Assembly: GCA_003566795.1 (NCBI GenBank)
Contig: PXBU01000220.1
Location: 1 to 5,384, forward strand
Length of the DNA stretch: 5,384 bases
Direction of reading: 5' to 3'
From: Puniceicoccaceae bacterium
Lineage (GTDB): Bacteria; Verrucomicrobiota; Verrucomicrobiia; Opitutales; Coraliomargaritaceae
The notes below the pieces were generated by a model. The model did no database searches, was not told the DNA's origin, and saw only the letters and a list, made by a program, of their open reading frames with translations. Both the position numbers and the translations under genes were made by a program. Every line of letters begins with the position of its first letter. The stretch's first letter is position 1. Shown here piece after piece: positions 1 through 5,384 of this stretch.

Positions 1-115
1 CGGGCAGCTGGGCCTGATTCCAGACGAGAGCAATCCGCAATATCGTCCCTCAGAGGAGGACCTGAATGCCTTCCAGGATCAGTTAAAAGACGTTTTGCAG
101 AAAAAGGGCTTTTAG
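1..115 (+). CDS. C-terminal end of an unidentified protein (5' truncated by the window)
   Basis: An open frame enters from the left edge (first full codon at base 2) and ends at TAG 113-115, giving 37 residues. The fragment begins GQLGLIPDESNPQYRPSEED and ends in a charged stretch likely to be helical (QLKDVLQKKGF). It is soluble-looking, with no membrane segment or recognisable motif. Codon use looks ordinary for the window and the stop is natural, so I take it as the true C-terminus of a gene lying mostly upstream. The family cannot be named from this piece. It converges on the phosphatase gene, with 41 bases between the two stop codons and no convincing terminator in that gap. Confidence 0.6.
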   Translation, partial: GQLGLIPDESNPQYRPSEEDLNAFQDQLKDVLQKKGF

Positions 116-156
116 CTGGCGATCAGTTAGAAGACCTTGCTGATTGACTCGCCCGG

Positions 157-1413
157 CTATCTGACCTCCCGCGCGGGAATGGTGACGGTGTCGATGACGT
201 TGCTCTCGGCATCGATGGCATCGACCACCTTGTGATCGGGGTGCAGCGTAATGATCAGGGCGTGGCGGATGCTTTGAGCCTGCTCCAAGTACCAGGTGTT
301 CTCGACATTGTGCACTCCGCGGGTGCGCACACCCCAGCTGCCGTCGCCCACGTAGATAACGCCGCGCTCGGCATCCTCGGCCCCCTCGAAGATCGGCACG
401 GTGCGTTTGTAGGTGTGATCATGGTGCTCCAGCACCAGGCGGATGCCGTTTTCCTCAAAGAGCGGCACCCAGTGCTCGCGCACCAACCGGCCCACACGAT
501 CGTTAAAATTCCGCACGCTCGGATAGGCTGGCACGTGATAAACCGGAATCAGGTGGGGGACGTGGCTGCGCTCGCTCAAAGTTTCTTTCATCCACACGGC
601 TTGTTCGCGCTCGATGGGATTGCTGTGATCCGAGTCACCCATGACGATGCTCATATAGTTGCCGAAATCGAGCACCCCGTAGCCAGGGTCACCCGGAAAC
701 GCAAACAATGCATAGAAAAATGGAGCCAATCTCTCGCGGTCTTCGTGGCTGTTGATGCGGCCGCGGTGGTAGGCGCGACGGATTTCATGGTTGCCCATCC
801 CAACCACCACCGGCGGCACCCGACCCTCCGGTGTCACCAATGTTTCGACCTTTGAATCGAGGAATTCATACCAGAGATGGGCATTGCTAATTCTGCCGTC
901 GCAATAGGCAAGATCACCACCCCAAACGATCAGGTCCGGGTCGTGCTCCATGGCGGCCCGGTTCATGGCAGACATCCATTCCTTACGGTGCCGCACATCG
1001 CCACCAGCAGCTATGACGATCGGCCGGTCGAGCGTAGCTGGCATCGTGCGGAACCAGTAGGTCTTCTCGTCCGGCGAACCGCGGAACTCATATTCCGTGT
1101 CGGGCTGGAGATTCATGATCGACACGCGGTCAATCAGGCGGTCGGAGCCGGGGAAGGGGAACCGCTCGGCCTCGATCGGGGTCCACTCATTCGTTCCGCG
1201 CTGGCGGGCTTGAATGAACGCGGGCGTATCCTCGTCCTCCGCGAGGCGGTGCCAGTCGATCACGATTGAAGTGGTCGGATCGCCCGTCCACGTGAGGATC
1301 ATGCCAGGGGGCGCCTTCTTTTCCGAGTCGGCTAACAAGCCGCCGGTAAAAGCGAAAGTCGCGAATGCTGCAACAAGTGCCGCCCGTCGTAATTTTAGGA
1401 TATTATTCATCAT
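157..1413 (-). CDS. Secreted purple-acid-phosphatase-like metallophosphoesterase
   Basis: Predicted exported calcineurin-like phosphoesterase of the purple acid phosphatase type, probably hydrolysing phosphate esters outside the inner membrane with a two-metal centre; the substrate is unknown. From the chosen start (418 aa), residues 1-28 look like a signal peptide (KLRRAALVAAFATFAF core, likely cut after LLA); there is no lipobox cysteine. Residues about 34-124 resemble the N-terminal fibronectin-III-like domain of these enzymes. The catalytic domain shows its motifs in order: GGDVRH (137-142), GGDLAY (165-170, the GDxxY motif), GNHE (207-210), VYHVPAY (291-297) and EHHDHTYKR (329-337). The last replaces the usual GHxH with HHDH, a variant I recall from planctomycete and verrucomicrobial homologues. 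The start is the ATG ATG pair at 1413-1408, because the signal peptide begins there; the frame stays open to an ATG at 1512, but that would bury the signal peptide. No Shine-Dalgarno is visible. The family is certain, the substrate is not. Confidence 0.88.
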   Translation of the reverse strand: MMNNILKLRRAALVAAFATFAFTGGLLADSEKKAPPGMILTWTGDPTTSIVIDWHRLAEDEDTPAFIQARQRGTNEWTPIEAERFPFPGSDRLIDRVSIMNLQPDTEYEFRGSPDEKTYWFRTMPATLDRPIVIAAGGDVRHRKEWMSAMNRAAMEHDPDLIVWGGDLAYCDGRISNAHLWYEFLDSKVETLVTPEGRVPPVVVGMGNHEIRRAYHRGRINSHEDRERLAPFFYALFAFPGDPGYGVLDFGNYMSIVMGDSDHSNPIEREQAVWMKETLSERSHVPHLIPVYHVPAYPSVRNFNDRVGRLVREHWVPLFEENGIRLVLEHHDHTYKRTVPIFEGAEDAERGVIYVGDGSWGVRTRGVHNVENTWYLEQAQSIRHALIITLHPDHKVVDAIDAESNVIDTVTIPAREVR

Positions 1414-1577
1414 AATTAAGGGGTAAAAGACCTCGGACGTGAACGCAAGGGTTAAGATCACATTCAGGTTCTTGATGGGTGGGCTTCCTACGCCTACTCG
1501 AATAAATTGCATGCGGTTTTTGTATTGACTTAGCCATTACTCAGTTGCACCGTAACAACATCGCCACGCGACTCCAT
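1414..1577. other. Divergent intergenic region between the phosphatase and the H1-like gene
   Basis: This 164-base spacer must hold the promoters of both divergent genes. On the + strand TTGACT at 1525-1530 matches five of six bases of a sigma-70 -35 box, but no good -10 box lies 16-18 bases downstream. Nothing convincing is seen on the - strand. Neither flanking start codon is preceded by a Shine-Dalgarno sequence. Since the + strand product carries ribbon-helix-helix-like segments, autoregulation here is conceivable, but I found no clear symmetric operator. Confidence 0.4.
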
Positions 1578-2258
1578 ATGAGTAGTGACAAAACGAGCCC
1601 GTTGACATTCGATCTTCAACAAGACCTGCTTGAGAAGCTGAAACAGCTCCAACGCCGGAGTGGGGCTCGTTCTTTGAGTGTATTGATTCGTTATGCTGTG
1701 AGTCAACTGCAGGTCTCTAAGCTGGACCTTGGGTCAAAACCGCATCATCAAATATCGGTGCGATTGCCGGATGATCTACGCCAAACTCTCTTACGCACGA
1801 GTCAGCAAAAGAAGGTTAGTGTTGGTGAAGTGATTCGTGCGGCTTTGGATTCTTTACCGGCAGAAATTCCGGACTTTAACCCTGAAAGCACTATGCCTAA
1901 GAAAAAAGCAACAAACAAAAAGGCGGCTCCCAAAAAGGTAGCACGCAAAACTCCAGCCAAGAAAAAGGCTGTTCAAAAGAAGGTGGCTAAAAAGCCAGTA
2001 AAAAAAGTAGCGGCTAAAAAAGCGGCCAAGAAAAAGGTAGCTAAAAAGGCGGCCAAAAAAGCCGTCAAGAAAGCAGCCAAAAAGGTGGTCAAAAAAGCGG
2101 CTAAGAAAAAAGTCGCCAAGAAAGCAGCCAAGAAAGCCGTAAAAAAAGCGGCTAAGAAGGCCGCCCCCAAAAAAGCAGCCAAAAAAGCCGCTCCCAAAAA
2201 AGCGGCGGCAAAGAAGGCGGCTAAAAAGAAAGCAGCCAAAAAAGCTAAGAAAAAATAG
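1578..2258 (+). CDS. Tandem ribbon-helix-helix protein with histone-H1-like Lys/Ala tail
   Basis: Probable DNA-binding nucleoid-associated protein of 226 aa. Residues about 8-45 (strand LTFDL, helix QQDLLEKLKQLQRRSG, turn, helix SVLIRYAVSQLQ) and 57-93 (ISVRLPDDLRQTLLRTSQ, then VSVGEVIRAALDSL) each fit the strand-helix-helix pattern of CopG/Arc-type domains; the second is the clearer. Residues 106-226 form a tail with 59 Lys and 39 Ala of 121, one Arg and no Asp or Glu, built from AAKK, VAKK and APKK units. It resembles the C-terminal domain of histone H1 and bacterial H1-like proteins and should be disordered until it binds DNA. The ATG at 1578 is chosen because the first domain begins just after it; a TTG at 1545 in frame would add 11 residues. 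No Shine-Dalgarno is seen. An in-frame ATG at 1893 begins the tail exactly (MPKKK). A strong terminator follows. The role in compaction or regulation is inferred from composition and domain pattern. Confidence 0.85.
   Translation: MSSDKTSPLTFDLQQDLLEKLKQLQRRSGARSLSVLIRYAVSQLQVSKLDLGSKPHHQISVRLPDDLRQTLLRTSQQKKVSVGEVIRAALDSLPAEIPDFNPESTMPKKKATNKKAAPKKVARKTPAKKKAVQKKVAKKPVKKVAAKKAAKKKVAKKAAKKAVKKAAKKVVKKAAKKKVAKKAAKKAVKKAAKKAAPKKAAKKAAPKKAAAKKAAKKKAAKKAKKK
2016..2159 (+). repeat. Coding repeat: 23-residue block present twice in the Lys/Ala tail
   Basis: Codons at 2016-2084 and 2091-2159 encode the same 23 residues (KKAAKKKVAKKAAKK, then AVKKAAKK), offset by 75 bases, with VV between the copies. 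Although the peptides are identical, 13 of the 23 codons differ, each only at the third position (GCC/GCT, AAG/AAA, GTA/GTC and so on). The repeat is therefore conserved at the protein level but not the DNA level. Shorter AAKK/APKK units surround it from about 1900 to 2255. Confidence 0.85.
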
Positions 2259-2321
2259 TCTGCCTTATTAGTGACGCTTAGGCTAGGCTTGCTTTTGCCT
2301 TGGCAGAAGTTTTATTTCCTG

Positions 2322-2370
2322 CGCTCTTGTGGCTCCCCCGAATCTGGGGGGACCACAAGAGCGTTTTTTT
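2322..2370 (+). terminator. Strong intrinsic terminator directly before the aminotransferase start codon
   Basis: The arms CGCTCTTGTGG (2322-2332) and CCACAAGAGCG (2353-2363) pair perfectly over 11 bp. After one bulged C, TCCCCC (2334-2339) pairs with GGGGGA (2347-2352), closing a 7-base loop. Seven T residues follow at 2364-2370. This is a textbook rho-independent terminator, 63 bases past the stop of the H1-like gene and well placed to end its transcript. The odd point is that the T-tract runs straight into the ATG of the aminotransferase at 2371, so the hairpin could also act as an attenuator or a translation block if transcription enters from upstream. Confidence 0.9.
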
Positions 2371-3564
2371 ATGACTATGCCAAAAAATACTACACTCTCT
2401 ACCTGGGCCAGAAACATCTCACCCTCACCGACACTGGCCGTCGATGCCAAAGCCAAAGAGCTGAAAGCTGCGGGCGAAGACGTCTGTGGCTTCGGCGCGG
2501 GAGAACCGGACTTTGATACGCCGGATTTCATCAAGGAGGCCTGCGGCAAGGCACTGGCGGATGGCAAGACCAAGTATGCGCCGGCTCCTGGGATACCGGA
2601 CTTGAGAGCGGCCATTGCTCAGAAGTATGTTTCCGATAATGGCATCGCAGGTGTTCGTCCCGAGCAGGTCGTCGTCAGTCCGGGCGGCAAGTATTCTTGC
2701 TATCTCGCCATCATGGCAGTCGTGAGTCCGGGGGATGAGGTGATCATCCCGGCACCCTACTGGGTGAGTTACCCGGAAATGGTCAAACTTGCCGGCGGCA
2801 TGCCAAAGATGATTTTTGCCGGACAGGAGAGCAGCTTTAAGATCTCGCCCGAGCAGTTGCGCGAGGCGATCACGCCGCAGACGCGGCTGGTCATCATCAA
2901 CAGTCCTTCAAATCCCACCGGCACGGTGTATACCCGTGAGGAACTCGCAGCACTCACTCAAGTGGCGATTGAGGCGGGCATCTATATAATGTCGGATGAG
3001 ATTTATGAATATCTTCTCTATGACGGTGTGAAGCATGTCAGCCCGGCGTCTTTCTCGCAGGAAGCAGCTGAGTCCGTCATCACCGTGGCGGGATTTAGCA
3101 AAACCTTTTCCATGACGGGTTGGCGGCTGGGGACGCTGATGGCTCCGGCACCGATTGCCAAGGCCGTTACCAGCATTCAAAGTCAGACCAGTTCGAACGC
3201 CACCACCTTTGCGCAATACGGAGCACTCGCAGCGATGCAGCAATGGGAGCGCTCGATGGCAGCGGTGCGGAGCATGCTCGAAGTGTTTGACCGTCGCCGA
3301 ATGTTTTTGTTGGAAGGTTTGAACGCGATTGACGGGATCGAATGCGCACGTGCGCAGGGGGCCTTTTACCTGTTCCCGAAGATGGATGCTTTTGGGCTTT
3401 CTGCGATGGATTTTGCCGCAAAACTATTGGAGGAGGAAAAGGTCGCGGTGGTTCCCGGCGAGGGCTTCGGTGCTCCCGGCTACATGCGGCTGAGTTATGC
3501 GACTTCGGATGAGGTCATCGAAAAAGGCCTGGAGCGGCTGGCGCGTTTTTGTGCCAAGCTCTAG
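2371..3564 (+). CDS. aspC: PLP-dependent class I aminotransferase, aspartate aminotransferase type (I-beta-like)
   Basis: Cytoplasmic fold-type I aminotransferase of 397 aa, a normal length, most likely moving the amino group between aspartate and 2-oxoglutarate. Motifs, numbered from ATG 2371: PSPTLAVDAKAKEL near the N-terminus, GAGEPDFDTP (42-51), KYAPAPGIPDLR, SPGGKYS (103-109, whose Lys sits where I-beta enzymes bind the distal carboxylate), PYWVSYPEM with the cofactor-stacking Trp131, NSPSNPTG (Asn181), SDEIYEYLLYDG (Asp209, Tyr212), SKTFSMTGWRLG with the Schiff-base Lys244 and phosphate-binding Arg252, GAFYLFP, and MRLSYATS with the carboxylate-binding Arg373. The pattern closely follows the Thermus aspartate aminotransferase; some relatives also use prephenate, so aromatic or prephenate activity is possible. 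ATG 2371 or 2377 must be the start, as the conserved N-terminus begins a few residues later and the in-frame GTG at 2329 lies inside the terminator hairpin. No Shine-Dalgarno is present. The class is certain; the symbol follows common usage. Confidence 0.92.
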   Translation: MTMPKNTTLSTWARNISPSPTLAVDAKAKELKAAGEDVCGFGAGEPDFDTPDFIKEACGKALADGKTKYAPAPGIPDLRAAIAQKYVSDNGIAGVRPEQVVVSPGGKYSCYLAIMAVVSPGDEVIIPAPYWVSYPEMVKLAGGMPKMIFAGQESSFKISPEQLREAITPQTRLVIINSPSNPTGTVYTREELAALTQVAIEAGIYIMSDEIYEYLLYDGVKHVSPASFSQEAAESVITVAGFSKTFSMTGWRLGTLMAPAPIAKAVTSIQSQTSSNATTFAQYGALAAMQQWERSMAAVRSMLEVFDRRRMFLLEGLNAIDGIECARAQGAFYLFPKMDAFGLSAMDFAAKLLEEEKVAVVPGEGFGAPGYMRLSYATSDEVIEKGLERLARFCAKL

Positions 3565-3647
3565 TATTTTCAAAATAAGAAAAAATATTTTTGAAGCACC
3601 ACTAGTTAAATACGACACCCGTCAACGATACTTAGTTAAGCAAGATA
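3565..3647. other. AT-rich spacer ahead of the isocitrate dehydrogenase gene
   Basis: An 83-base gap. Bases 3565-3595 contain only three G or C, in marked contrast to the coding DNA on either side. It holds an imperfect inverted repeat, TCAAAA (3570-3575) with TTTTGA (3589-3594), too weak to call an intrinsic terminator. The AT-rich block would suit an upstream promoter element, and GATACT at 3627-3632 is a poor -10 candidate, but no matched -35/-10 pair is convincing. No Shine-Dalgarno is seen before ATG 3648. It probably carries the promoter of the downstream gene. Confidence 0.35.
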
Positions 3648-5384
3648 ATGAGCGATAAAGAAAAGATCCTTTACACACTGACCGACGAGGCACCGGCACT
3701 AGCGACACGTTCGTTGCTGCCCATCATTAGTAGCTACACGGCTGCCGCCGGCGTCACGGTTGAAACGCGGGACATCTCGCTGGCCGGCCGAGTTCTCGCC
3801 ACCTTCCCGGATTTCCTGTCGGCAGATCAGCGCATTAACGATGCGCTGTCCGAATTGGGGGAGCTGGCAAAAACCCCGGAGGCCAACATCATCAAGCTGC
3901 CGAACATCTCTGCTTCCGGGCCGCAGTTAAAGGCCTGCATCAAAGAGCTTCAGGCTCAGGGCTACCCGCTGCCCGACTACCCGGATGAACCGGCTTCCGA
4001 GGAGGGAAAGTCGATCAAGGCACGCTACGACAAAGTCAAGGGGAGCGCCGTCAACCCGGTGCTGCGCGAGGGTAATTCCGACCGCCGTGCCGCCGCCGCA
4101 GTCAAGCAATACGCCAAAAAGCATCCTCACTCGATGGGTGCCTGGTCGGTGGAGTCAAAGTCTATGGTTTCTAGTATGTCGGACCATGACTTCTTCGCCA
4201 ACGAAAAGTCAGTTACCCTGACGGAAGCCACCCAAGCCAGGATTGAGTTGGTGACGGCTGATGGCACGCAGTTGCTCAAGGATGATCTGGCACTTGAGGC
4301 CGGTGAGGTGCTGGACGGCACCTTTATGAGTGCCCGGGCACTGCGTGAGTTTCTGGCGGGTCAGATCGCATCCACCAAGCAGGCGGGCACACTCTTCTCG
4401 CTGCACTTGAAGGCGACCATGATGAAGGTATCCGACCCGATTATCTTCGGGCACGGGGTGGCGGTTTACTTCAAAGACGTTTTGGAAAAGCATGCGGATG
4501 TCTTGAGTGAGCTGGGCTTCGATCCCAGCTATGGCATGGGAGATCTTTATGCACGACTTGCGAGCCTTCCCGCTGAGCAAAAGGCCGAAATCGAAGCCGA
4601 CATTGCCGCCGTTTACGAGAATGCACCGGACATAGCGATGGTGGATTCTGATCGCGGCATTACCAACCTGCACGTGCCAAGTGATGTCATCATCGATGCA
4701 TCCATGCCCGCTGCGATTCGCAGCTCCGGTCAAATGTGGAATAAGGACGGACGGCAACAGGATACCAACTTCATCATCCCTGACCGCTCCTACGCGGGCG
4801 TGTATGCGGCGACGATTGATTTCTGCAAAAGGCACGGTGCGTTCGACCCTGCGACCATGGGTACGGTCCCCAACGTGGGACTGATGGCGCAAAAGGCCGA
4901 AGAGTATGGCTCGCACGATAAGACCTTTGAGATCCCGGCTGCCGGGACGGTCCGCGTGTCCGATGCCTCCGGCCAGGTGCTGTTCGAGCATGCCGTGGAG
5001 GCGGGTGACATCTGGCGGGCCTGTCAGACCAAGGACGCCCCGATTCGCGACTGGGTGAAGCTTGCGGTCACCCGTGCCCGCGCGTCCGGTGCGCCGGCGA
5101 TCTTCTGGCTCAATCAGGAGCGTGCGCACGATGCGCAGCTGATTGCCAAAGTGGAGACCTATCTGAACGAACACGATACCGAGGGCCTGGACATCCGTAT
5201 TCTTGCCCCGGTCGAAGCGACGCAAGTCACGCTTGAGCGGGCCAAGGCGGGTCTGGACACCATTTCGGTGACGGGTAATGTCTTGCGGGACTACCTGACG
5301 GATCTCTTCCCGATTCTGGAACTGGGCACCAGTGCCAAGATGCTGTCGATCGTGCCACTGATGAACGGCGGTGGTCTGTTTGAG
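3648..5384 (+). CDS. icd: Monomeric NADP-dependent isocitrate dehydrogenase (3' truncated by the window)
   Basis: Converts isocitrate and NADP+ to 2-oxoglutarate, CO2 and NADPH in the TCA cycle, in the cytoplasm. It belongs to the large single-chain family (about 740 aa), unrelated in length and layout to the usual dimeric enzyme. The window holds 579 uninterrupted codons, ending at NGGGLFE in the family's conserved SIVPLMNGGGLFETGAGG region. By recalled numbering of the Azotobacter enzyme, the expected residues are present: substrate-binding Asn86 (LPNISAS), and Ser133, Asn136, Arg140 and Arg146 in GSAVNPVLREGNSDRR; catalytic Lys255 (HLKATMMK) and Tyr420 (AEEYGSHDK); and metal ligands Asp350 (VIIDASMPA), Asp548 and Asp552 (LRDYLTDLFP). 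The NADP-binding His and Arg residues lie beyond the edge. ATG 3648 is chosen because MSDKEKILYTLTDEAPALAT matches the family N-terminus. The gene follows the aminotransferase by 83 bases on the same strand and makes that enzyme's 2-oxo acid substrate. The symbol icd is generic; idh is also used for this form. Confidence 0.95.
   Translation, partial: MSDKEKILYTLTDEAPALATRSLLPIISSYTAAAGVTVETRDISLAGRVLATFPDFLSADQRINDALSELGELAKTPEANIIKLPNISASGPQLKACIKELQAQGYPLPDYPDEPASEEGKSIKARYDKVKGSAVNPVLREGNSDRRAAAAVKQYAKKHPHSMGAWSVESKSMVSSMSDHDFFANEKSVTLTEATQARIELVTADGTQLLKDDLALEAGEVLDGTFMSARALREFLAGQIASTKQAGTLFSLHLKATMMKVSDPIIFGHGVAVYFKDVLEKHADVLSELGFDPSYGMGDLYARLASLPAEQKAEIEADIAAVYENAPDIAMVDSDRGITNLHVPSDVIIDASMPAAIRSSGQMWNKDGRQQDTNFIIPDRSYAGVYAATIDFCKRHGAFDPATMGTVPNVGLMAQKAEEYGSHDKTFEIPAAGTVRVSDASGQVLFEHAVEAGDIWRACQTKDAPIRDWVKLAVTRARASGAPAIFWLNQERAHDAQLIAKVETYLNEHDTEGLDIRILAPVEATQVTLERAKAGLDTISVTGNVLRDYLTDLFPILELGTSAKMLSIVPLMNGGGLFE

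Noticed and set aside
116..156. ATCAG/CTGAT hairpin between the two converging genes as a bidirectional terminator
   Set aside because: Only five pairs around a 13-base loop, with no T-tract on either strand.
232..855. 207-codon open frame on the + strand, with another at 877-1269
   Set aside because: Both are antisense to the phosphatase, which has a complete set of family motifs. Their products show no recognisable domains.
1439..1462. GTGA-N15-TCAC inverted repeat as an operator in the divergent spacer
   Set aside because: Four-base arms with a long gap are expected by chance, and the flanks do not extend the symmetry.
1414..1512. N-terminal extension of the phosphatase to an ATG at 1512
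   Set aside because: It would place 33 residues in front of a well-formed signal peptide; the ATG pair at 1413-1408 fits an exported protein better.
1973..2239. 88-codon Ala/Phe/Leu-rich frame on the - strand, resembling a membrane protein
   Set aside because: It is the complement of the Lys/Ala codon repeats: AAG and AAA read as CTT and TTT. The hydrophobicity is an artefact of the tail composition.
1897..2255. Tandem repeats as a CRISPR array or satellite DNA
   Set aside because: The periodicity follows codons in one open frame, the units are short and vary at third positions, and there are no spacers.
2329..2370. GTG start for the aminotransferase at 2329
   Set aside because: The codons lie inside the terminator hairpin and add 14 residues (MAPPNLGG...) that do not match the family N-terminus.
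3570..3594. Inverted repeat TCAAAA/TTTTGA as a terminator for the aminotransferase
   Set aside because: Only six A/T-dominated pairs, no GC core and no T-tract after it, so too unstable to terminate by the intrinsic route.
4209..5225. Long open frame (338 codons) on the - strand
   Set aside because: It lies wholly antisense to the isocitrate dehydrogenase, whose conserved active-site residues are unmistakable. Its product is rich in Arg, His and Gly with no domain pattern, as expected from the complement of a GC-rich gene.

Overview
The window looks like a chromosomal stretch from a moderately GC-rich, free-living Gram-negative bacterium. A verrucomicrobial (Opitutae-like) origin is my best guess. 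It rests on the combination of a secreted purple-acid-phosphatase-like enzyme with an HHDH-type last motif, a Lys/Ala-rich histone-H1-like protein, a class I aminotransferase and a monomeric isocitrate dehydrogenase. That is inference from gene content; there is no rRNA or other phylogenetic marker here. None of the four complete start sites has a clear Shine-Dalgarno sequence.

Layout. Bases 1-115 hold the last 37 codons of an unidentified + strand gene. Converging on it, on the - strand (157-1413), is a metallophosphoesterase with a signal peptide and an N-terminal fibronectin-III-like domain. A 164-base divergent spacer separates its start from a + strand gene (1578-2258) whose product has two ribbon-helix-helix-like segments followed by a 121-residue tail that is almost entirely Lys and Ala. 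A very strong intrinsic terminator (2322-2370) follows, and its T-tract touches the start codon of a PLP-dependent aspartate-type aminotransferase (2371-3564). After an AT-rich 83-base spacer, a monomeric NADP-dependent isocitrate dehydrogenase begins at 3648 and runs off the window with 579 codons present.

How they may work together. The aminotransferase and isocitrate dehydrogenase are linked metabolically: the second makes 2-oxoglutarate and the first interconverts 2-oxoglutarate/glutamate with oxaloacetate/aspartate. Whether they share a transcript is not settled by the sequence. The H1-like protein is probably a DNA-binding nucleoid protein and the phosphatase an envelope or secreted enzyme; nothing ties either to its neighbours.

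The most interesting items are the fusion of two ribbon-helix-helix-like modules to an H1-like tail, with a possible internal start that would release the tail alone, and the terminator that abuts the aminotransferase start codon. I see no mobile element, CRISPR array, tRNA or rRNA.
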